A stretch of 5,354 nucleotides of DNA, from positions 1-5,354 of the forward strand of contig JACQBB010000266.1 in NCBI GenBank assembly GCA_016194625.1, read 5' to 3'. The notes beneath the pieces are model-generated. The model saw only the letters and a list, made by a program, of their open reading frames with translations. It did no database searches and was not told the DNA's origin. The position numbers were made by a program, and so were the translations under genes. This DNA comes from Elusimicrobiota bacterium. GTDB lineage: Bacteria; Elusimicrobiota; Elusimicrobia; UBA1565; UBA9628. The first letter of the stretch is position 1. Each line of letters begins with the position of its first letter. Positions 1 through 5,006 of this stretch are shown here, piece by piece.

Positions 1-243
1 GGGGACCGCGCCGCCCGCCGCCTTCAGCCCCTCCAGCTCCGCGAGCAGATGGAACGCGGGCGCGGCGAACCGGCCGTGGCTCAACTGGGAGGCGGCCTCG
101 AAGAGGCCGCGGCAGACCTCGGCGGCCTCCGCCGCCGAGGCGGCCGAGCGGGCCCCGCCGTCCTCGACGCCCTCCAGCAGGCGGTCGAGACGGTCGAGCC
201 CGTCGTGCGCGTCGAGGAGGAAGGCGTCGTCGTGCATCCCCAT
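1..243 (-). CDS. Partial helical protein, Hpt/CheA-P1-like N-terminus lacking the phospho-histidine
   Basis: Eighty-one codons are visible and the frame is still open at the left edge, so the C-terminus is missing. The predicted protein is strongly helical and Ala/Leu/Glu/Asp-rich. Its layout recalls an Hpt (CheA P1) domain: a first amphipathic helix around residues 7-27 (AFLLDAHDGLDRLDRLLEG), then LFEAASQLSHG at 47-57, then AFHLLAELEGLK at 63-74. In Hpt domains the second block normally reads like IFRAAHTLKG. Here Ser52 stands where the phosphorylated His should be and the following Lys-Gly is not kept, although His56 lies four residues on. The family call is therefore tentative; it could be a degenerate phosphotransfer or phosphatase-like domain, or an unrelated helical bundle. 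ATG at 243 is chosen; in-frame ATGs at 237 and 279 are alternatives and none has a clear Shine-Dalgarno site. Translation of the bases upstream of 243 looks less coding-like (Arg-rich, TAT codon). It lies 106 bases after the NarL-type gene, same strand. Confidence 0.6.
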   Translation of the reverse strand, partial: MGMHDDAFLLDAHDGLDRLDRLLEGVEDGGARSAASAAEAAEVCRGLFEAASQLSHGRFAAPAFHLLAELEGLKAAGGAVP

Positions 244-249
244 GCCGGC

Positions 250-278
250 AGGATAACGGACGCGGCGCGGGGCCGCCA
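250..278 (-). promoter_or_regulatory. Possible sigma70-like promoter giving a leaderless transcript
   Basis: Read on the minus strand, TATCCT (255 down to 250) fits the TANNNT pattern of a -10 element and is followed by exactly six bases before the ATG at 243. That is the spacing expected if transcription starts at the A of the start codon, which would also explain why no ribosome binding site is visible. The AT-rich patch stands out in GC-rich surroundings. The -35 position, 17 bases further up (TGGCGG, 278 down to 273), matches the consensus poorly. This is an inference from a short match. Confidence 0.22.
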
Positions 279-287
279 TCAGGCGGC
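272..287 (-). other. Small GC stem-loop in the intergenic gap
   Basis: A perfect six-base inverted repeat, GCCGCC/GGCGGC, encloses a four-base loop (278-281) in the 106-base gap downstream of the NarL-type regulator. It is not followed by a run of T on the minus strand, so it is not a convincing intrinsic terminator. Short GC stems are expected by chance at this base composition. The rest of the gap (244-349) contains the 7-base direct repeat and the weak promoter listed separately. Confidence 0.25.
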
Positions 288-299
288 GGGAGGACGCGG

Positions 300-329
300 T
301 GTCAGCGGCGGAGCGCGGGCGCTGTCAGC
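300..329. repeat. Pair of 7-bp direct repeats TGTCAGC, 23 bp apart
   Basis: TGTCAGC occurs at 300-306 and again at 323-329 (GCTGACA on the minus strand), both within the non-coding gap just after the response-regulator gene. The start-to-start distance of 23 bases is about two helical turns, an arrangement that could suit a dimeric regulator binding one face of the DNA. No other copy was noticed elsewhere in the non-coding sequence. Seven bases is short, so this may be chance. Confidence 0.3.
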
Positions 330-349
330 CGAGGACTACGCGGCGAGGC

Positions 350-1000
350 TCACTTCAGCGGCGTGATGTCCTGGACCAGGCGGTGGCGGATCGCGTAGTA
401 GACGACCTCGGCGTTGTTGCGCAGGCCCATCTTCTTGAGCATGCGCGCGCGGTTCGTGCTGACGGTCTTGGCGCTCAGGCCCAGGTCGGACGCGATCTGG
501 GTGACGGTCTGGCCCTGCGCGATGGCCATGAAGACCTGGTGCTCGCGGTTCGACAGCGCCTCGTGCGGCAGCCCCTCGCGCCCCCCGATCTCGGCGGCCA
601 GGCGGTCGGCGAGCGTCGGGGTGATGTAGCGCGCCCCCGAGGCCACGACGCGCAGCCCCTCGAGCAGCTTCGTCGGGACGCTCTCCTTCGTCAGGTAGCC
701 CGCCGCGCCCAGCCGCACGGCGCGGACCGCGTACTGGTCCTCCGAGTGCATCGTCAGCACGAGGACCGGCAGGCGCGGGAGCTCCGCCTTCAGCTGGCGC
801 AGCGTCTCCAGGCCGCCCTGCCCGGGCATCGAGAGGTCGAGGATGACCACGTCCCAGCGGCGGCCGCCGCGGGACTTCATCATCAGCTCCTCGCCGGTCG
901 CGGCCTCGTCGACGACGGAGACGTCCTTCGCCTCGGACAGGATCTGGCGGATCCCGCGGCGGACGACCTCGTGGTCGTCGGCGATGCAGACTCGGATCAT
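350..1000 (-). CDS. NarL/FixJ-family DNA-binding response regulator
   Basis: This 216-residue protein is a full-length two-domain transcription regulator and the probable partner of the histidine kinase encoded just upstream. Residues 1-120 form a receiver domain with every key residue in place: acidic pair Asp8-Asp9, phospho-acceptor Asp55 in VVILDLSMPG, Thr83 in VLTMHS and Lys105 in YLTKES. Residues 146-205 form a LuxR-type helix-turn-helix, beginning LSNREHQV and containing the recognition-helix region LGLSAKTVSTNRARMLKKMG. Phosphorylation of Asp55 is expected to free the DNA-binding domain to dimerise and bind promoters. The ATG at 1000 follows a G-rich stretch (GGGGGGCGCC) rather than a canonical ribosome site, and lies 22 bases after the kinase stop codon, which fits co-transcription. 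What it controls cannot be read from the sequence; the adjacent pilus genes or the gene at 1-243 are candidates. The family is certain, but no specific gene name (UvrY, BvgA, NarL and so on) is justified. Confidence 0.97.
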   Translation of the reverse strand: MIRVCIADDHEVVRRGIRQILSEAKDVSVVDEAATGEELMMKSRGGRRWDVVILDLSMPGQGGLETLRQLKAELPRLPVLVLTMHSEDQYAVRAVRLGAAGYLTKESVPTKLLEGLRVVASGARYITPTLADRLAAEIGGREGLPHEALSNREHQVFMAIAQGQTVTQIASDLGLSAKTVSTNRARMLKKMGLRNNAEVVYYAIRHRLVQDITPLK

Positions 1001-1022
1001 GGCGCCCCCCGCGCGGCCCGGC

Positions 1023-1679
1023 TCAGCGCGGCAGCCGCACGGTCAATATGGTGCCTTTCCCAGGGAGGCTCGTCAAGACGACGTCCCCGCCCAGCAGCGA
1101 GGCGCGCTCGCGGACGAAGGTCAGCCCGCGCCCGCAGAGGAAGCCCTTCTCGGGCTCGTCCATCCCCCGCCCGTTGTCGCGGACCCGCAGCACGAGGACC
1201 CCGGCGTCCGTCTGCAGGCTCACCGACGCGGAGCTCGCCCGCGCGTGCCGCGCGACGTTGGTCAGGGCCTCCTGGACGATGCGGAACAGCGCGGTCGCGC
1301 GCTCGGGCTCGACGGCGAGCTCCGGGCCGCACGCGAAGGGGCAGCGGATGGAGGAGCGCCGCTCGAAGTCCTCACACAGCCATTGCAGGGCCGCGGGCAG
1401 GCCCAGGTCGTCCAGGATCAGCGGCCGGAGCTTCGTCACGATCCGCCGCGTCTCGTCGATCACCCCGTCGACCGACCCGCCCAGCGAGGCGAAGCGGGCG
1501 CGCAGGCCGTCCGGGAGCGGGCCCGGGAGCGCCGCCAGGCAGGCGGCCAGCTCCAGCTTGAGGCCGACCAGGTGCTGCCCGAGGGCGTCGTGCAGCTCGC
1601 GCGCGATCTCGCGCCGCTCGTCCTCGCGCGCGGCGAGCTGCCGCCGCCTCTCCTCGGCCGCGTCCTTCCCCGGCGTCAT
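1023..1679 (-). CDS. Soluble NarX/DegS-type sensor histidine kinase (HisKA_3 + HATPase_c)
   Basis: From the ATG at 1679 this is a 218-residue cytoplasmic kinase made of almost nothing but its catalytic core. Residues 1-25 are a charged helix. The dimerisation/phosphotransfer domain starts with ERREIARELHDALGQHL, giving phospho-acceptor His30 and the DxxxQ phosphatase motif (Asp31, Gln35) typical of the HisKA_3 class that partners NarL-type regulators. The ATP-binding domain has an N box (FRIVQEALTNVARHA, Asn141), a G1 box (DNGRGM, 168-173) and a G2 box (GRGL, 183-186). There is no membrane segment and no PAS, GAF or HAMP domain, so the stimulus must come from a partner protein or a cytosolic ligand. 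An alternative GTG start at 1712 overlaps the cheY-like stop as GTGA and would add 11 residues. The ATG at 1679 is preferred because AGGAGG sits six bases before it. The next gene encodes its likely cognate regulator. Confidence 0.95.
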   Translation of the reverse strand: MTPGKDAAEERRRQLAAREDERREIARELHDALGQHLVGLKLELAACLAALPGPLPDGLRARFASLGGSVDGVIDETRRIVTKLRPLILDDLGLPAALQWLCEDFERRSSIRCPFACGPELAVEPERATALFRIVQEALTNVARHARASSASVSLQTDAGVLVLRVRDNGRGMDEPEKGFLCGRGLTFVRERASLLGGDVVLTSLPGKGTILTVRLPR

Positions 1680-1685
1680 CGGCGC

Positions 1686-1691
1686 CCTCCT
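1686..1691 (-). promoter_or_regulatory. Shine-Dalgarno site that sets the kinase start
   Basis: On the minus strand AGGAGG (1691 down to 1686) lies six bases before the ATG at 1679, inside a purine stretch GGAGAGGAGGG. The competing GTG at 1712 and ATG at 1697 have no comparable site. This supports a 218-residue kinase and a 29-base gap after the cheY-like gene. Confidence 0.75.
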
Positions 1692-1708
1692 CTCCATCGG
1701 CCCCCGGC

Positions 1709-2074
1709 TCACGCCGGCCGCAGGAGAGCCAGCTTCTCCTGGATCGAGTCCCGGGTGAACGGCTTCAGGATGAACTGGTCCGCCCCGGCGTCCAGAGCCT
1801 TCTGCACGTTGGGCGCCTCGTTCTCGGTCGTCACCATCACGATCGGGACCGTCTTGAGCTTCGCGTCGGCGCGGGCCGCGACGACGAACTCGAAGCCGTT
1901 CATCTCGGGCATGTTCCAGTCGACGAACACCGCCGAGAGGCCGTCGGCCGCCCGCGACGCCTCGAGGCCCTCCTTGCCGTTCGCGGCCTGGACCACCTCG
2001 TGCCCGAGCTCCTTGAGGGTGCGGGAGATGATCAAGCGCATCGTCGTCGAGTCGTCGATCACCATGATTTTCAT
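1709..2074 (-). CDS. Stand-alone CheY-like response regulator
   Basis: This 121-residue protein is a single receiver domain with no output domain, the usual size for CheY. All phosphorylation residues are present: acidic pair Asp7-Asp8 (MVIDDS), phospho-acceptor Asp52 in VDWNMPEMNGFEF, Thr82 in MVTTEN and Lys104 in FILKPF. The DWNMP block is very close to that of true chemotaxis CheY proteins. Such proteins work by binding a target when phosphorylated; in type IV pilus systems the analogous PilG and PilH act on pilus motors, so a motor-related role is plausible here. Its ATG at 2074 overlaps the pilC stop as ATGA, with a GGAGG site at 2084-2088 nine bases upstream. Co-translation with pilC and pilB is the main evidence for a link to the pilus. 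No CheA, CheW or receptor gene is visible, so its kinase is unknown; the adjacent HisKA_3 kinase more likely serves the NarL-type regulator. Confidence 0.95.
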   Translation of the reverse strand: MKIMVIDDSTTMRLIISRTLKELGHEVVQAANGKEGLEASRAADGLSAVFVDWNMPEMNGFEFVVAARADAKLKTVPIVMVTTENEAPNVQKALDAGADQFILKPFTRDSIQEKLALLRPA

Positions 2075-3318
2075 TGGACGATACCTCCGAGCTTGAAGAT
2101 GGGGACCAGCATGGCCGACGCGATGCCGCCGATCGTCAGGCCCAGGAAGACGACGAAGACCGGCTCCAGGGCGGCGAACAGGCCGGCGAGGGCGGCGTCG
2201 ATCTCGCGCTGGTAGTAGTCGGCGATGAAGCTCAACGCGTCGGGCAGGCGCCCGCTCTTCTCGGCTCCGGCCACCAGATGGGCGACCATGTCGGGGATGT
2301 GGTCGCTGGCGCCCAGCGCGCCCCACAACGGCTGGCCGGCCTCCGCCTGCTCGCGCATGCGGCGCACGACGCCGGCGATGACCACGTTGCCGGCCGCCGC
2401 CGCGGTCAGGTCCAGGCACTTGAGGATCGGGACGCCGGCGCTCAGCAGCTCGCCGAGGACGCGCGTCGTGCGGGCGATCACGATCGCCTTCACCACGTCG
2501 CCGACCACGGGCAGGCTCAAGGCCAGCGTGTGCATCGCCAGGCGGTTGCGCTCGGCCGTGACGTAGGCCCGGACGCCGTAGGCGGCCGACGCCGCGGCGC
2601 CGAGCCAGAGCGCCCAGTGCCCGCGCAGGCTCGCCGAGACCCAGAGCAGGAACTTCGTCATCGGAGGCAGCTCCGCGTCGAACTGCGCGAACACCTCCGA
2701 GAAGGTCGGCAGGACGAAGACGACCAGTCCGACGACGACGAGGAAGGCGGTGCCCATCACGACGGACGGGTAGATCATCGCCGACCGGATGCGGGAGCGC
2801 ACGGTCAGGCGGAAGTCCAGATAGGCCCCGATGCGCTCGAGCATCTTGCTCAGCGTGCCGCTCGCCTCGCCGGCCCCGATGAGGCTCATGTAGACCTCGT
2901 CGAAGACCCGCGGATGGCGACCGAACGCGGCGCTCAGGCTCCCGCCGCCCTTGACCGTCTCCGCGACGTCCAGGATCACGTCGCGCATCGCCGGGTTCGA
3001 CTGCTGCTTCGCCGCCGTCGTCAGGGCGTCCAGGATCGGCACCGCCGCGCGGACCATGAGCCCGAACTGGTTGTTGAACACCGCGACGTCGACGTCGCCG
3101 ACGCGCCGCCGCCGTCCGGGGCGCGCGGCTCGGGCGGTCAGGGGGAGCGGCGTCTTCGCCGCGACGGGCGCGGCCTTCTCCGCGACCGGCTGCGCGGAGA
3201 TCATGAACTGGTTCTGCTGTTTGAGCAGCTCGGTCAGCGCCGCGATGTTCTGCGCGCTCGCGGTCCCCTCGCAGATCTGGCCGCGGATGTCCATCGAGCG
3301 GAACTTGAAGCGGGCCAT
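2071..3318 (-). CDS. pilC: Type IV pilus / type II secretion inner-membrane platform protein (PilC/GspF family)
   Basis: This 415-residue protein matches the family length of about 400 and its full domain order. It is the inner-membrane platform on which the hexameric ATPase acts to polymerise pilin. Residues 1-42 are the N-terminal cytoplasmic segment (starting MARFKFRSMD). Residues 43-75 are an Ala/Pro/Arg-rich linker. Two homologous GspF domains follow, about 77-200 and 280-406. The first carries GAGEASGTLSKML (148-160) and ends in SAMIYPSVV leading into membrane segment 1 (about 185-205). The second repeats the pattern with LLSAGVPILKCL (291-302) and GAEKSGRL (351-358). Segment 2 is about 233-253 and segment 3 about 384-406, ending LVPIF. 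In the first domain the usual AGVP motif reads AAVP (91-94), a minor departure. Its ATG shares one base with the pilB stop (TGATG), and its own stop overlaps the next start, so it is tightly coupled to both. PilC versus GspF cannot be fully separated without pilin or secretin genes. Confidence 0.95.
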   Translation of the reverse strand: MARFKFRSMDIRGQICEGTASAQNIAALTELLKQQNQFMISAQPVAEKAAPVAAKTPLPLTARAARPGRRRRVGDVDVAVFNNQFGLMVRAAVPILDALTTAAKQQSNPAMRDVILDVAETVKGGGSLSAAFGRHPRVFDEVYMSLIGAGEASGTLSKMLERIGAYLDFRLTVRSRIRSAMIYPSVVMGTAFLVVVGLVVFVLPTFSEVFAQFDAELPPMTKFLLWVSASLRGHWALWLGAAASAAYGVRAYVTAERNRLAMHTLALSLPVVGDVVKAIVIARTTRVLGELLSAGVPILKCLDLTAAAAGNVVIAGVVRRMREQAEAGQPLWGALGASDHIPDMVAHLVAGAEKSGRLPDALSFIADYYQREIDAALAGLFAALEPVFVVFLGLTIGGIASAMLVPIFKLGGIVQ

Positions 3319-5006
3319 CAGGAATCACCCCGGGTGACCCGGACGACCTCGGCGAGGCTGGTCGCGCCGGTCGCGGCGAGCGCGAGGGCCGACTGCTGGA
3401 GGGTCGTCATGCCGTCGGCCTCGGCGGCGGCGCGCAGCTCGTCGAGCCCGGCCCCGCGCGAGATGCCGTCGCGCGCCTTCGCGCCGATGGAGAACAGCTC
3501 GAACACCGGCGCGCGCCCGACGTAGCCGGTCTTGAAGCAGTCCTCGCAGCCCGCCGCCGCCATGAAGCGCTTGCCCGCGACGCCGGGGCCCAGCAGGAAC
3601 CTCTCGTCCTCCGTGGGCTCCGCGGGTCGGCGGCAGGACTCGCACAGCCGCCGCAGCAGGCGCTGAGCGACGACCAGCCGCAGCGACGCCGCCAGCAGGT
3701 ACGGCGGCACCCCCATGTTCAGCAGGCGGTGCACCGCGGCGACCGAGTCGTTGGTGTGCAGCGTGCTCATCACCAGGTGGCCGGTCACGGCCGCCTGCGT
3801 GGCGATCTCGGCCGTCTCCGCGTCGCGGATCTCGCCGACGAGGACGACGTTCGGGTCCTGGCGCAGGATCGCGCGCAGGCCGACCGCGAAGGAGAGGCCC
3901 GCCTTGGGGTTGGCCTCGACCTGGATCAGGCGGTCGAGTCGGTACTCGACGGGGTCCTCGAGCGTGACGATGTTGACCTCGGGCGTGTTGAGCTCGGCGA
4001 GCGCGCTGTACAGGGAGCTCGTCTTGCCGCTGCCGGTCGGGCCCGTGACCAGCACGAGTCCGTTGGGCTGATGGATCGCCGAGCGGAACGCGCGCGCCTG
4101 CTCCTCGTCCATCCCCAGCTCCTCGACCTTCTTGAGCTTCCCGCTGATGAGCAGGCGCATCGTGACCTTCTCGCCGTAGATCGACGGGAGCGTCGAGACG
4201 CGCACGTCCATCCCGGTCGACTCGTCGATCTCCTGGCGGAAGCGGCCGTCCTGCGGGACGCGGGTCTCGGTGATGTCGAGCTTCGAGAGGATCTTGATGC
4301 GCGCGACAAGGGAGGACTCGGCCTCCTTGGGGAGCGCGTGCGCGTCGTGGAGGACGCCGTCGATGCGGTAGCGCACGCGCACCTTGTCGCGCGCCGCCTC
4401 CACGTGGATGTCGCTGGCCTTGCGCGCGTAGCCCTCGCGGAGGATCGAGTCGACGGCCGAGATCGCGCTGGCCTCGTCGACGCCGCCGGTCGCGGGATCG
4501 GCCACCCGCAGCACGAAGTCCTCGACCGGGAGGTCCGCGGGCGCGGCCCCGCCGACGCCGAACAGGCGGTCGACGGCCTTGTCGAGCGAGGCGCGCGTCG
4601 TCAGCAGCGGGAGGACGGCGGCGCCCAGCTTGGTCCGCAGCTGGGCCAGGCTCTCCTCGTCGAGCGGGTCGATCATCGCGACGGTCACCGCGTCCTCGCC
4701 CTTGACGACCGGGACCGCGCACAACCGCCGGCAGTCGCCCTCGGTCAGCAGGCCGGACACGGTGCCGTCCGAGATGGCGTCGAGGCTCGTGAAGTACGGC
4801 ACGCCGAGGCGCAGGCTGACGGTCTTCAGGAAGTCCTCGTCGCCGAGCAGGCCGATCGCCGCCAGCGCCGCGGGCAGGTCCTCGCCGGTCTGCGCGCAGC
4901 GCTCCAGCGCGCGCGCCAGGCCGCCCTTGTCGACGACGCCGGCGTCGAGCAGGATCGCCCCGAGCCGGGCGGCGTGGGAGACGACGGCGGCGCCGTTCTC
5001 GGTCAT
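3318..5006 (-). CDS. pilB: Type IV pilus assembly / type II secretion ATPase (PilB/GspE family)
   Basis: This 562-residue cytoplasmic ATPase has the usual PilB length and drives pilus extension through the platform protein encoded next. Residues 12-150 form the GspE/MshEN N-terminal domain. The core begins with SDIHVEA (198-204) and contains Walker A GPTGSGKTS (322-330, Lys328), the Asp box TLEDPVEY (348-355), Walker B region VVLVGEIRDAE (387-397) and the His box TGHLVMSTLHTND (408-420). A zinc-binding tetracysteine follows, CESC (455-458) and CEDC (487-490), which is typical of PilB/GspE and absent from the retraction ATPase PilT. The ATG at 5006 overlaps the preceding stop as ATGA and has AGGAGG seven bases upstream; the open frame continues further but only as an Arg-rich shadow of the upstream gene. 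The N-terminal MshEN repeats have lost several c-di-GMP-type consensus residues (Cys37, Pro45, Arg66). PilB is preferred over GspE because signalling genes and not secretin genes surround it, but both remain possible. Confidence 0.96.
   Translation of the reverse strand: MTENGAAVVSHAARLGAILLDAGVVDKGGLARALERCAQTGEDLPAALAAIGLLGDEDFLKTVSLRLGVPYFTSLDAISDGTVSGLLTEGDCRRLCAVPVVKGEDAVTVAMIDPLDEESLAQLRTKLGAAVLPLLTTRASLDKAVDRLFGVGGAAPADLPVEDFVLRVADPATGGVDEASAISAVDSILREGYARKASDIHVEAARDKVRVRYRIDGVLHDAHALPKEAESSLVARIKILSKLDITETRVPQDGRFRQEIDESTGMDVRVSTLPSIYGEKVTMRLLISGKLKKVEELGMDEEQARAFRSAIHQPNGLVLVTGPTGSGKTSSLYSALAELNTPEVNIVTLEDPVEYRLDRLIQVEANPKAGLSFAVGLRAILRQDPNVVLVGEIRDAETAEIATQAAVTGHLVMSTLHTNDSVAAVHRLLNMGVPPYLLAASLRLVVAQRLLRRLCESCRRPAEPTEDERFLLGPGVAGKRFMAAAGCEDCFKTGYVGRAPVFELFSIGAKARDGISRGAGLDELRAAAEADGMTTLQQSALALAATGATSLAEVVRVTRGDS

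Noticed and set aside
272..287. Intrinsic terminator after the NarL-type gene
   Set aside because: The stem is only six base pairs and no T-run follows on the minus strand, so termination cannot be claimed.
299..1561. Plus-strand open frame opposite the regulator and kinase genes
   Set aside because: It is an antisense shadow with Arg/Ala/Gly-rich composition spanning two genuine genes and their gap.
2075..3328. Open frame running upstream from the CheY-like gene to 3328
   Set aside because: It is low-complexity Arg/Pro/Ala translation that shadows pilC; the CheY receiver begins exactly at the ATG at 2074 with its own GGAGG site.
2074..3525. Long plus-strand open frame opposite pilC (483 codons)
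   Set aside because: Stop-free antisense frames are expected in high-GC genes. The translation is Arg/Asp/His/Gln-rich with no recognisable domain.
3325..4722. 465-codon minus-strand frame within pilB
   Set aside because: It is a shifted-frame shadow of PilB, extremely Arg/Gly-rich and without the Walker motifs of the real frame.
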